Below are positions 22,809 to 35,000 of a stretch of 64,000 nucleotides of DNA, in pieces. Source of the stretch: Beta vulgaris subsp. vulgaris (Eukaryota; Streptophyta; Magnoliopsida; Caryophyllales; Amaranthaceae); the NCBI RefSeq assembly GCF_026745355.1, contig NC_079207.1, positions 17,633,959-17,697,958 on the forward strand. The letters run 5' to 3'. Every line of letters begins with the position of its first letter. The stretch's first letter is position 1. The notes under the pieces were generated by a model. It had not been told where the DNA came from and made no database searches. It saw only the letters and a program-made list of their open reading frames with translations. The translations under genes and the position numbers were made by a program.

Positions 22809-23684
22809 AGTTTCTTAATTGCTTTTATTTAAAGAAACTCAATTTCTATTTTATATTGGAGACAGAAGGATTTGGTATCCATCTATTTTACAATACTCCA
22901 ACTAAAAACGTATAATTACAACTTCTCCTTATTTTTTAAAATAGCAAAAGAAAAAAATACTATGAACTTTATTAACAATTTTTTGTACATAATATTATTA
23001 CGTAATCGAATATTCTATTTGTTTTTACACGCTCGGTACATATAAGACAAGTTGAAGTGACTAGTTTTTATATGCACGCGATGCGTGCGAAAATACGACG
23101 TAGAAAATTAAATTAATTGTTAATTATATCGAATAAATTAGGGATACTTTAATTGTTGATGGTTTTCTTTTGGTAATATCTTTTTTTATTTTTAAAATTA
23201 ATTAGGTAGTTTCGTTTTTTTATTTTTAAATTTTTTAGTTTTTTAATTAAAATAAGTAGTTATTAGAATAAAGGTATAATGAAGGTAAAATAAGATTTCT
23301 AATATTTTGGTGTCCTACCCTCTTCCCATATAAAATAAAGATGTGAAGCACCAAATGAGTTCGCCTCGACAAATTGAATGGAAGTTTCTCTTCACAAGTA
23401 ATCAAACACTTGTTTGCCGGTAAAATCTGCTTCTTTAATCCTTTATCTTTGCATGACCAATTGACCCCCCCTACTTTATTTCTTCTTTATCCCCATCCAC
23501 TTTAACTTGAACCTTAAAAATCTTATAACCGTTAATCCTTCCCATTTCCCACTTTAGAATATAAGATACCAACCATACCTTAAATTAAAACTTCCCACTT
23601 TCGTACTCTACTACCTATCTTCAAAATTTTCAACTCAAAACTCCCCAACTAAAAGAAACACACAACCAAAATAGAAAAAAATAA
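22809..23684. other. Upstream region of the ANTH gene
   Basis: AT-rich DNA. A TATA-like CATATAAAATAAAG lies near 23327-23340 and C/T-rich sequence near 23460-23530. No coding sequence was recognised besides the Helitron end at 23061. Confidence 0.4.
23061..23090 (-). mobile_element. Helitron 3' terminus
   Basis: On the minus strand a 6-bp-stem hairpin (GCACGC-ATC-GCGTGC) is followed after about 10 bases by CTAG and then T, the signature of a Helitron 3' end. The matching TC 5' end to the right was not identified with confidence. Confidence 0.5.
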
Positions 23685-24728
23685 ATGGGACTCCTAGGCG
23701 ACATAATAGGCAAGGTGAAGGACAAGGCGTCCATAGGCAAAGCAGCTCTCCTATCACGCAACCACACGACGGCGGCTCTTCGTCTAACAGTCCTACGCGC
23801 CACCAGCCATGAAGCCGACGCGCCACCGCCGGACAACCACCTTTCAGCTATACTCGCAGCTGGAGACGGTCCACGCGCTGCGGCTGCTGTTGTGATCGAC
23901 GTCCTCATGCGGCGGCTACACAAGACCTCCGCCTCCGCGGTGGCCATCAAGTGTCTCTTAGCCATCCATGTCATCGTTCGACGTGGCAACTTCATCTTAC
24001 ACGATCAGCTTTCTGTCTACCCCGCAACTGGCGGGCGTAACTACCTTAAACTCTCCGATTTTCGAGACAACTCATCTCCCATAACTTGGGAGCTGTCCAC
24101 GTGGATCAGGTGGTACGCTAAATACCTAGAACAAATCCTATCAACTTCTAGGATTTTAGGGTATTTTTTATTTTCCACGTCGTGTAGTTTAGAAAGAGAG
24201 AAAGCAAAGGAAATAATTGCGTCTCTTTTATGCAAAGATTTATTAAGAGAGATTGATGGGTTAATTAATGTGCTAGAAGAAATATGCAAATCTCCTGATT
24301 GTGTTCATTTGGAGGGAAATAAATTGTTGCTTGAAGTGATGGGATTTGTGGGTGAAGATTATTTTACAACCGTTGATGAGATAGTGATCCGAGTTGAGGA
24401 GTTTAAGGAGCGGCTGAGTTGCCTCAGTTTTGTTGACTCGGTGGAGTTGGTGTGCGCACTAAAAAGGTTAGAGGATTGTAAGGAGAGACTTGGCACGATG
24501 TTCGAGGTAAACGGGTCGGGTTTAGTTGAGGATTTGTGGGGATTAGTGAGTGAGATGAAGGATAAAGTAGGAGAAGTAAAAGGGTTTAAAGAGGAGAAGA
24601 TGGTGTTGAGTTGGGGTAGGTTTGAGTCGGCTCGGTTTGGGGACCGAGATAATAAGGCTCATGACTCGGTCCAATTTGCTTCGAATCGGTTTGCATTTCA
24701 GTTTGCTTATGGTGAGCTTGTCCGGTGA
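23685..24728 (+). CDS. ANTH-domain protein, putative clathrin assembly protein (At4g40080-like)
   Basis: Single-exon gene for 347 aa. The N-terminal 150 residues look like an ENTH/ANTH phosphoinositide-binding helical domain: LLGDIIGKVKDKASIGKAAL, the LTVLRATSHE segment, AIKCLLAIHVIVRRG, and the WELSTWIRWYAKYLEQ block. Such proteins bind PtdIns lipids and clathrin coats in endocytosis or post-Golgi traffic. No NPF or DLL-type clathrin or adaptor motif is evident in the C-terminal half, which is helical and charged. The length fits the small plant 'clathrin assembly protein' group rather than the 500-650-aa AP180 types. The start is the first in-frame ATG, followed directly by the conserved N-terminus. 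The 5' part is GC-rich compared with its surroundings. No lesion was seen. Confidence 0.9.
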   Translation: MGLLGDIIGKVKDKASIGKAALLSRNHTTAALRLTVLRATSHEADAPPPDNHLSAILAAGDGPRAAAAVVIDVLMRRLHKTSASAVAIKCLLAIHVIVRRGNFILHDQLSVYPATGGRNYLKLSDFRDNSSPITWELSTWIRWYAKYLEQILSTSRILGYFLFSTSCSLEREKAKEIIASLLCKDLLREIDGLINVLEEICKSPDCVHLEGNKLLLEVMGFVGEDYFTTVDEIVIRVEEFKERLSCLSFVDSVELVCALKRLEDCKERLGTMFEVNGSGLVEDLWGLVSEMKDKVGEVKGFKEEKMVLSWGRFESARFGDRDNKAHDSVQFASNRFAFQFAYGELVR

Positions 24729-27500
24729 GCTTATTTCTCTTGGTTAGTTTAGAAAGTGATGCACCTTACTCTTTTTTTTCTTTTTTTTTTTCTTTTTTTT
24801 TTTTTAGTTTTTGTATGTAAATCTCTGTATTTTAGAGAGAAAATCTTACTGATTTTGTTCCTTTTACATTTGTTATAATTATTAAAAGGTATGATATGTT
24901 TGTATACTGTTGTTTGTAAGCCAAAGTCCAAATGCGTTGGACTTTTTTTTTCTTTAATTGTAATATCTAAGTGAAAATATTGCTTATTAGCGGACCCCGG
25001 GGATGAAAATTGAAAAGGGTACTCGGGAGAACTGAGAAGTACGTATTAAAAAATTTAAGCTGAAGGTGACTACTTTAGACGTTGTAGTTTAGTGTAAGTG
25101 AGAACCCAAAAACCCACTTGAGGCTAGAGCATAATATGATTCTGTATGTTTTTGTTTTTTTTTATGTTTCTACTATGGTCATAATAAAAATAATCATGAA
25201 ATTTTAGTGAATTAAAATGATGGGCTTATATTTTATAACTTAAAATTATTATGAATCACTAGATTTATATGATCACCTTGAATTATAAGTTATAACGATA
25301 ATATAATTTTCACTTTTTTGAAGGGATAATATGCTAAAATAAATATTCTATTACTTCGTGATAAAATGAAAAACGGTATCCACCGAATTATGAGTAATAC
25401 ATATTCTTATGTAGATATATCCAATGCTATTGTTTTACTTGCATTATTTGGATATAGTAAGAAAATGAGTACAATTTACAAAGAGATCTAAAAAGAATAA
25501 TTTTGATAATTTTACTGCTATTGTTACTTATTAATTTGAAATGAAGGGAACAAGTAAAATAGTAAAATATTTCTTTAAAGTTGATTAGTTCCACTTCTAC
25601 GGTAGAACTATTATAAATTTGTAGATGGATCTTTTGCTCACCTTGACTTCTGTCATTATGGAGAAATTTGCAATCACACAGACTACAGTACTAGCTAGTT
25701 GAAGCTGATTTCACTGATAACCTCATCCTCATGCAAGTTACAGAGAGCCAAGCCCAATAGTACTCTCATGTTTCGTCTTTTGGAGTTTGTATCAGCCGCT
25801 GATTGCCGATGTTATTTAATCCTTTTCATAATAGTAATCTTAACTTTACTTTTTTTCGTAATTGTATGTGTCTTCCTTATCTCCAACTTTTTGAACTTGG
25901 AAATCTGGGTGCCGACTCTTTAGTAATCTAGGATTTAGGTTAGTATAAATAATTCTACAATAAAAAAAAGGTTTAACCACGAACATTTCTATCATCATTT
26001 AGCTTAAGTCATGATAATTCTTAGTACACACTTGAAATGTTGTAATAGTAAAGGAAAAGGTTTTCCTATCATCACTTTTGTATTTGTGATAGAAACATAT
26101 TTTTCATGATTTCATATTGCATGCAACTAACATATTTCATCTTGAAGCGTTATTGTTTAATTATTGTTAGTTTTGTAGATTTAATTATATCGTTATTTTT
26201 TGTTGCTTCTAGTGCATATTTTAATTAATTAAGCACAAATTTGTAAAATCCTGAAACGTACCAATTGTAGCTTTGAGAAACATTAGAGCTGGAATTTTGA
26301 TTTCAATATAACAAACTGGCTCCTATTCTCACGCGCTTTTTTTATTCCATGTCCAATAACAATCTATCCTAACAGAATAAAGAATTTGATTTCAGCTCTA
26401 GAACTCTCTCGAGTTTCCTTCTTTGTTTCAATAAACAGTTGTACCGAACAACTTCGAGGTTAGATCATCAAAGAGAACAATGGTGTATAAGAAAATCTAC
26501 ATGTATTCTATGTTCTCTTCCTTTCTCTCTTACTCATCTTTCTACTTTTTCAAATTTTTAAAAGTCAATTCCTACACATACTTTCTCGCCCGCATTCTTA
26601 CTCCCTTTCCTCTCGTCCTTTCTCTTTCTTTCACTTTTCTTTTCTTCTCTGAACTAAAAAAAAATTAGAAATGTAAATAGAATTGATTGAAGGAAATGAA
26701 AAAAGGAAGCAAAAAGAAATTAATCTAATCCATTATATTACCAACAAAAGGGAATTTGGCAAAGATCTTTGAATGATTCTCAATAACCATCGTCCTTGTC
26801 CCGTCGAAATCTTAAGTATCCACAAACTATCGATGGAACTCGCACACAATATCTAAAAAACACATCCCTATATATATATATTACCATTACTATAATATTG
26901 GAACATATGAAAATGGCGCAGAAAATCATTAGGAGAAAGTTAACCATAACTCTTGTGATTATAAAAGAATAACGATTTATTTATATAACGCTAACCCAAG
27001 GAAAAAAATCATACGTATTGTGAAACATCCAACAATATGTCACATGTATTAAGAAATGAAGGTTGATAGCAAATCTATATGTATTACTAATTTTTCCTAG
27101 AGTAACATTTGTTTTGTTGATATAAAATTAGAAAGAAGATATTAACAAAATAGAATTATGTAATGTTTAATTAAAAATTTATAGAAAGGTTGTACTTTCT
27201 AGAAATATAATGTTTTCCACAAAATAGAGAAAGTTCATTTAATTTACTTCATATAGTAGAATGAAATTTCTTCTTATGGAAGTATCCAACCTTAATCAAC
27301 AAGAGGTATAGCCGTATAAGAGAATAACTATCACAGGCTGATCTTCAAATCCAAGTTCAACTACTCCCCTGAAGATGACCACTATTTTGGGGTCACAAGA
27401 AGTACGATGGGGCGAGAATTAGAGGATGAAGAATATCATGCCATGATAGGACTTGTATGTAGCGAACATCTTCAAATATTATCTATAAAATGCATTTAAT
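24729..27500. other. Intergenic DNA downstream of the ANTH gene
   Basis: T-runs at 24771-24806 are probably in or just after the 3' UTR. Short frames at 25699-25923 and 26480-26668 have no recognisable domain and no coding character. No gene is supported. Confidence 0.45.
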
Positions 27501-28055
27501 CAATTAAAAATGTGATTTATCTACAAATAGATGAATTGAAGAAGATACACACGACTTTGTGTACTTGTGCGAAATATGACAACTCTATACGATTTTACCC
27601 ATAACTTTTGATACAAAAATTATAATGAGGTAATTCCAATCGGTTTGGAATCTAGACTTCAAGAGATTTCCAATGATATATTACATGTGCAAAATAAAGC
27701 TCTGGATCAAAAGTTATAACTAATCAAAGTTGAGATGCAGCCACTGCCTCGCCCGCACGCTTGCACACCCGTGCAGATTTATGCTCGACCGTGCAACCTG
27801 CAATCAAAAGCTACGAATGTTTCTGCCTTGCTCGCACAACTGAGCGAGATTTCACTCAACTGTGCACGATCCTGCACTCGCGTGCAAGATGTTGCTTGCC
27901 CATGCAACCTGTTGTAATGTCGTATCTTCCACGTGACCTAACTTATGTCGGTTTCTATTATTCTTAGCTTATAAATAAGACTTTAAACCTTATCTTATAT
28001 GTTAATAGATCATCATTATTAGTTTATACTTAGATATGAGCTGCTTTTTTTAAAA
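27500..28055. repeat. LTR-like debris
   Basis: The stretch with ACTTCAAGAGATTTCCAATG near 27660 resembles sequence in the solo LTR at 28529-29981 (CTTGAAGAGCTTTCCAACG near 28914), so it is probably an old LTR fragment of a related family. No ends can be defined. Confidence 0.4.
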
Positions 28056-28059
28056 AGAA

Positions 28060-28255
28060 AATATGATGTGGTCCTAGGAACCGCATCAGATTCTTAAAAA
28101 CCGCATCAGTTGTTTTAATCTGATGTGGTCCACAAGAGGACCGCATCAGATTCTGTTTTTCAGCTTTCCTTCCTATTTTTTAATTTATTTTCTGATGCGG
28201 TTATATAAAAACAACATCTGTTACAAAGTGACAAATGAGGTTTTTTCCACTAGTG
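28060..28255. mobile_element. CACTA-type terminal fragment
   Basis: Direct and inverted copies of ACCGCATCAGATTCT and CTGATGTGGTCC lead to the terminus TTTTTTCCACTAGTG at 28255. This is the subterminal-repeat plus CACTAGTG pattern of a CACTA end. The opposite end was not found. It abuts the Copia remnant. Confidence 0.6.
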
Positions 28256-31200
28256 CATGTTCTTTTTCATGAACATAAGTTCCCGTATCTAGCTATTGTT
28301 CGTCCTAAGCCTAACGTGTCCTACACCTCGCCCATGGTCCTGACTTGTGATTGGAATCTCACCAATGTTGCATGTGCGTCTTCCCCTTTCGTCCCGACCC
28401 ATGTCTTGTCGGCTCCATTGACTCATGTGCCCAATCCCTCGTCTTCAGTACCTCATGCCACTCTTTTGTTGCCTTCCCATTCTCCTCGCAGCAATCCTAC
28501 TCCCTCGGCCCATGGCAAGTCAGTGTCCTGATAAGTCATATTTATATATAGTTTTTAGTTGCATTTAGGTTGCATTTTAGAGCATTTAGTTTCATATTTA
28601 AGTTCATTGATGCATTATATTCTTAAGTTATATTTTTCTACTCCTATTCGGTATGTTTTCTTGTTTTTGATGAATTTCAGGCATTGAGGACATATTTGGA
28701 GTATGATTAATTAAGCTTGAGGATTAGGAGCACTTGGAAGGAAGCTATAATGCATAAGGATCGTCATAGATATTTTATAGTACGAATTTGAGCGAAAACG
28801 AAGCGGAGAATCATTAGAAGAAATGTGAAAAATGAGTCATGTCTACTCTTCTGATCATAACTTTTTATGTAATTCTTAGAATCGAGTAATTCCAGCATAT
28901 TTGGAAACTAGACTTGAAGAGCTTTCCAACGATAGGTGGCACACCCCGAGGAGACTTTTAGTCAAGGAGTTATGCCTTTCGGAAGATTGCACTGATTCTG
29001 CTGGAATATGCCACGCGTACGCGCGGATCACTAATCCGCCTATCAATGATTTATTTAATACTTTCCTTATCTTGTAAATTCCTTTCCAAGTCATATTAGG
29101 TTATTGAATATTTATTTAGATAGGTTTTCATTCTTTCTCTCCTCCCTCCCTCTCACGTTATTTTTCTTTTTAGGTTTTAGGTTTAGTTTTCTCTTCTTTT
29201 TCTCTCTAGTTTTTATGTAAACCCTAGTTTTCATTCTTTTTCATTAATTCATGAGTTCTATTAGTTTCTTTCATTGATCTTTAATTATGTTTTCTTTTAT
29301 AGTTTTAGATTTCATTATTTATTCATGATAGAGTAGTTTCTTTTATCTATGGTTAAGTTAACCCTAGTATGATTTAATTCATGATTGTTTTTTAAATTCT
29401 CATATTAATTGTTATTGTTCTTGCTTAATTGATTGTGATATGCCAATACTAGATTAGGGATAACTAGTATTGTTATGATTCCATTGTCTTGATCACAACG
29501 GGAGTTGGATTTTGACGGATTTGAGTATTTCAATTAAGGGCATGAAGTTCTCCACGGGAGTAGGTAGAATGGATTGTTAGGAAGTTAAAGTGCCGTGTTT
29601 AATGTCTTTAATTTGCATGATTCCACGGGAGTAGGCTTGAATGCATATTAGAGAAGCCATAGATACTCGGGAGAGGTCTTATGGTACTTTATAGGGTGTA
29701 CTTTTCCTTGTGAACATTTAATTTATTAGTTTGGGGTAGAAATTATTTTGTATTATTTCGTGCTAGTGGGGATACTTAACTGTAGAGTCTTTTATTTATA
29801 TATTGATTAGTATATTTGATTCGACGATCATTGATATTAACATCCTTTAGTCTTACCATTATTTAAGGACTAATTATAGAACAACTTTCTCTCTGTGGGA
29901 TCGACTCTGACTTACCCTACTACATAGTTAGGAGGATTAGTTAGGTTATTTATTTTTGTTAGGTGCGCGACACGCCTATCATGTCCCATGGCAAGTCAGC
30001 GTCCCATGTCCCCCTCTCCAGCCCCGATATCTCACCTACCTCGCACGCTGAGCCTTCCCCCCTTCCCTCCCATAATCCTCTTTCCTGGCCCACTGACGAG
30101 CCAGCGTCCGCTGGGTGTAGCAGCAGCCCACACATGCACGCTGCTTGACCAGCGTCCGCGAGGCTCCCCTCCTCGTCCAATACCCTCGATGTCAGCATGG
30201 CTGGCCCATGTGCTGTTGCTGGTCTAGCCCCGCACGTTCCTGGGCCCTCTTCCTCCCTTGTGAGTGCTACCCCTTCTCCTTGTGTCTCATCCACTACTCC
30301 AGTTTCTTCGTCCCCCTCTGTTGTCCTTAACCGTCACCCCATGGTCACTAGGTTAAAGGACGGTGTGTCCAAGCCTAAGGTCTTAATGAACTTAAAAACT
30401 GACATTGTCGAGTCCGAATACTAATTTTAAACAAGCTTCTAAAGACTCACGTTGGTGTTATGCTATGCTTAATGAATATAAGGCTTTAATTAATAATGAC
30501 AAATAGGAGTTGGTACCTCGCAACTATGACAAGAATTTACTTGGTTATAAGTGGGTTTATCGGAATAAATAAAATTCTGATGGTTCTGTGGAGCGGTTCA
30601 AGGCCAGCCTTGTCGTTTTTGGAAATCACCGGCAGGCAGGTATTGATTACTTTGAAACTTTTAGTCATGTTATTAAGCCTACTACTGTTCGCTTAGTTCT
30701 TACTATTGTCGTTTCTAATAAATGGTCTATTCGCCAATTAGATGTCAAAAATGTTTTTCTTCATGGTTTTGTTCATGAAGAGGTTTATATGCGTCAACCT
30801 CCGAATTTTATTCATCCATATAAACCTACTCATATTTGTCGTTTCTGTAAGTCCATTTATGGTTTGAAACAAGCTCGTCGAGCTTGGTTCTCTCGTTTCA
30901 GCAATTTTCTATTATCTATTGGTTTCAAGTGCAGCAGTTGTGACACTTCCATGTTCACCCTCAAGTTCCGTGGTCATCTTATCATTCTTCTATTATATGT
31001 TGATCACATTGTTGGTAGTAGTCCTGCCCTTGTCACAAACTTCATCTCTTTTCTTTCTTCTCAGTTTGCTATGGAGGATTTATGGATCTTCATTACTTCT
31101 TAGGTTTTCTGGTTGTGCATACTCTCTCCGATTTATTTTTGTCTCAAAATAAGTATGTTTTTTATTTACTCCGTAAATTCCATCTTCATATTGTTAAACC

Positions 31201-31365
31201 AGTTACCACTCCTGTTGTCTCTAGAGTTACATTATCTCTGCTTGATGGATAACTACTTGTTGATCCCACATATTATCTTAGTATGGTTGGTGCATTGCAG
31301 TACTTAACTATGACTCGTCCAGATATTGCTTATGCTGTTAATATGGTGTCTCAGTTTATTCTCCA
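28256..31365 (+). pseudogene. Ty1/Copia polyprotein remnant
   Basis: Starts within the integrase C-terminal region (VLFHEHKFPYLA) at the CACTA junction. A Pro/Ser-rich linker follows, split by a solo LTR, then reverse transcriptase from about 30431: KWVYR, WSIRQLDVKNVFLHG, EEVYMRQPPNF, SIYGLKQARRAW and, shifted, [16 protein letters not shown]. The active site reads YVDHI instead of YVDDI, and stops and frameshifts occur (for example near 30506, 30568 and 31103). RNase H and both LTRs are missing. It lies just downstream of the MATE gene's 3' end. Confidence 0.88.
28529..29981. mobile_element. Solo LTR (1453 bp) in the Copia remnant
   Basis: Begins TGATAAGTCATA and ends ACGCCTATCA, so the termini pair as TGATA/TATCA. 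It is flanked by the duplication TGTCC at 28524-28528 and 29982-29986. The same phrase CATGGCAAGTCAG occurs on both sides, showing a local direct repeat in the host element. The ending with TGTGGGATCGACTCTGAC resembles Gypsy (Athila/Tat-like) LTRs, an inference from style. Confidence 0.88.
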
Positions 31366-31494
31366 CACTTGTACACTTTTAACTTCAAGAGTTTTACGCC
31401 GCGAATTCATTCATGTGGAGGAAAATTAATGACGGTCATCGTTTACTAACTTTTGGCACTATTCATATGTAATTTTGTTAGATTTGTCTCGACA

Positions 31495-31811
31495 TATAGT
31501 TCAAAATATTAACTTGTTATAATTTTTGCTTAAACATAATTAAAGATAATAATATTCAAATTTGTACGTTGGCAAAATAAGAAAGCCTTTGGATACAACT
31601 AAAAGAAACTGAGGAAGTATTTGTTATGTCTTGATTTTATCTTGCTATTTAGTTTCATAATATTAACCTTTTATAATTTTTGTTGAAACATAATTAGAGA
31701 TATTAATATTCAAATTTGTACGTTGGTAAAATAAGAAAGCTTTTGGATACAACTAAAAAAAACTAAGGAAGTATTTGTTTGTCTTGATTTTATCTTGCTA
31801 TTTCTTTTTTG
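31495..31811. repeat. Two-copy tandem duplication, about 159 bp per unit
   Basis: The phrase CAAATTTGTACGTTGG...GGAAGTATTTGTT...GATTTTATCTTGCTATTT occurs twice, spaced about 159 bp apart (31560-31650 and 31712-31803), with a few differences. Confidence 0.75.
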
Positions 31812-32027
31812 TTGTTGACATCAAGAAAATTTGTATTAATTAAAACCTGAATACAAACTAGGAATCGAGCACCCAAACAATAAACAGAAGATAGGCCAAC
31901 ACTAATCAGATGATTATTTTGGGGATGAGATAATCTTGAGCACCCTTTATAGAAAAAAAAAAAAAATTTGTAACTCAAAATTAAAGGCACTTTTTTTTTC
32001 CCAACCATATTTGGCTTTAAAGGATTG

Positions 32028-32075
32028 TTAGATGTCCTCTGCCCACTTCTGTACACGCAGTCTTGCTCTCTCTGC
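32028..32075 (-). CDS. MATE exon 8 (15 codons plus stop)
   Basis: Acceptor ATGAATGGCAG then GCAGAGAGAGCAAG; ends GACATCTAA. The reading [15 protein letters not shown] continues WEKE in phase and matches the charged C-terminal tail (A-E-x-A...KW) usual for plant MATE proteins. Confidence 0.85.
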   Translation of the reverse strand, partial: AERARLRVQKWAEDI

Positions 32076-35000
32076 CTGCCATTCATAGTATAAACTCCAA
32101 ATAATTCATCATTTTGTGGTAGTTGTAGAAGATAACAAAAGACAATTCTTCTTTCACAATTTTTTTTCATAGAAAATTCCAACTTCGTTTCCATGTGAAA
32201 GATATGTTAAGACACCTGGCCATGATTAACCAGATCAAACTAAAATAATCTTAAAAGGTGATTACCTCTTTCTCCCAATCTGATCGAATTGTGATGATGG
32301 TTAATATAAGTGTTTGAACAGCAGTTCCACCAAAAATCATTCCAGCCCACATTCCCTATAATCAATTAAATTTTAGTTATCAATATTTCGAGAATTCATA
32401 AGATTAATAAAATTAGATGGATCAAAATTCAAAACAACCAAAAATTAGCTAAAGAAAAGAACGAGAAAATAACCACAACGCCTAGATCAAATTTCCAGCC
32501 TAGCAAAAGGCCAAGAGGTAGACCGAGCAAATAGTAGCATCCGAGATTGATGTAAGCCACAATGCTTTGCCACCCTGATCCCACCGCAACACCTACAACC
32601 AAATTCCACCCAAGAACATAATAATTTTGGTTTTTGAACTAGTTATCTAACAATTGTTTTATCATGTTAAAGACATACAATTTTTTGTCTGAGAAAGCAA
32701 ATAAAATATTCAAATCGGTTTTGGTTTGAACCATATTAAGATGATGAATTACTCGACTTTGGTTCAGTTTAAATAAATCAAATTCATACCGGATCAAATT
32801 TTGGTCTACCATTATTAAGTTTTTAATTTATTATGAAGGCCCCGTTCGTTATCGTTTTTTGTTTTCAGTTTTCAGTTTTTTTTTTTAAACTAAAAACTAA
32901 AAACTGGAAACCACAAAAATTGGTTTTCACTTTTCAGTTGTCAGTTTTCAAGATCATCATGTTCCCAATAAATTTGACTAATTTTTTATTTATTATAGAA
33001 CATACTTCCTCCGTTTCTAAATAAGTGCAACATTTGCATAGTGTTTACTATTCACAGTTTAAACTTTAATTAGCTTTGGTGATTTACATTTTAGGAAAAA
33101 CATAGTCATGTGGGATCTTGTTAGATTCGTTTGAATGTGAATTTTTTTAATATCAACTTTTTATAATTTTTACTTATTGATAATTGAAACTATTAATGGT
33201 TGAAATAATGCATTGGTAAACGTGAAAACAAGAAGTGTTGCACTTGTTTAGAAATGGAGGAAGTGTATCATATGATTTTAAGTATCAAAAAACCAAAAAA
33301 CAGAAAACCCCAGTAATAAAGGAATATAAAAACTTAAAAGTAAAATCACAATAAGTACTTTGAAATTGTTAATTAGGTCCTCATACATCATTGCCACCCA
33401 AAAAAAAAAAAAGAATTGGCGTGTTTGAGGTAGTTTCAAGATTAGCACAACGACCATCATAAATAAAGGTATGGAGGTGTCACAAGCCTTTGCCCAACAG
33501 CCCAAGTATGAGACGAAAATAAAAAGGTATTCTCTAAATCAGAAGCTAAGGAAAAGAGTTGACACAAGAGGGGGGAAAACATCAAGTAAACATAACAAAA
33601 TACTCCCTCCGTCCGTTTTAGTTTATCCCTTTCTTTTGCACAAGTTTTAGAAGAAATAACTAGTTATTAGGCCCGGGCTATGCCCCGGGTAAGGAAAATT
33701 TTCATTTATTAATATTGTACTTTAAAACAATAACATTAAAGATCACTTGGTCTAGTGGTTAAGACTTTAATATATAACCTTGAGGTCATGGGATCAAACC
33801 TTGTGTTATGCAATTTCTAGTTTTTTATTGTATGTGGATTACGTGGAGTAAAATACCTTAGGGAGAGCGCCACGTGGCACCGTTCCACGCTTAGGAACGC
33901 CTTTTAATATATTAGTATAGATGATGTGGGTCATAAAAAGAAAGAGAAACTATTATTTTATATTAAAGTTGGATGTATGTGTGATAAAAAGTTTGTGGTC
34001 CCATTCCAAAAACAGCAAAAAAAAGAAAGGGGTAAACTAATAAGGGACACCCTTAAAAGGAATACGGGTAAACTAATAGAGGACGGAGAGAGTAATTGAT
34101 AGGCATCTTCCCGCCGTGAAATTAAATGAAATATGACGTTTTTCAAATACTACCTCTGTTTCTTATTAATCTACTTACTTTTTATTTTGGTACAATTCAC
34201 ATATTTTATTTGAACTATAATTTGTAGATTGTACCTAATAAGAAATATAGTCATATGAGATATTGTTAAATTTGTCTCAACATAAAGTTTTCAAATATTA
34301 ACTTTTACACTTTTAAAATGTTCGTAATTAAAGATATTAATGTCATGGTTATGCATTTACAAATGTGAAAGTCAACTGTGTAAATTAAAAACAAATAGAG
34401 GTAGTATATATAATATAAAGGTAGATTATTGACTTAGACTTTTTTTAAGAGAGATTATTGACTTGAACTTGAATTGTACGTGTGTGAAAGTTATTCAGAT
34501 AAAAACCAAAATCTAATCTAATCCAAATTTAATTTGTAATTTGGATTGGACTCGAGCTGTGTTCAAACTAAATCTGAATAGAGTTTTTTTGACAAAACGA
34601 AACTTTGGATTGGATGGAATAGAGGGTATTTGGATCCAAAAATCTAAAACAACCGAATAGTAAATATGCCCCATATTGTATATTTATAACTGGGCTTAAT
34701 GGTTTTTTCTATAAATTAACCCAAATGTTAAACATGTTTTTATATTGTTGTTGAACCTTTGGTTGTAATGAATTATGAGTTTGTAATGAATCATTAGTTG
34801 TTATTAGTTTATTAATGAATTTTATGAGATTGTATGAATTACTTCTATTATCGAAAACTTTATTTTGATGCTCGCACCAAATTTATCTTATCAAAAATAA
34901 AGAGTTAATAAAAATTGGATAGTTCGAATCGGATTCAATTTACTGTTTGAAAACTTGAATTGGATTATGGACACAAACTCTATGGTTCATATAGTGGTAT

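Noticed and set aside
31790..32194. 134-codon minus-strand frame as a separate gene
   Set aside because: It overlaps MATE exon 8 in another frame; the spliced MATE reading ([15 protein letters not shown]) is far better supported.
32221..32265. Alternative MATE ending through a 26-base intron after 32266
   Set aside because: An in-phase short ending exists, but an intron of that size is below any normal plant intron. The exon at 32028-32075 gives the expected family tail.
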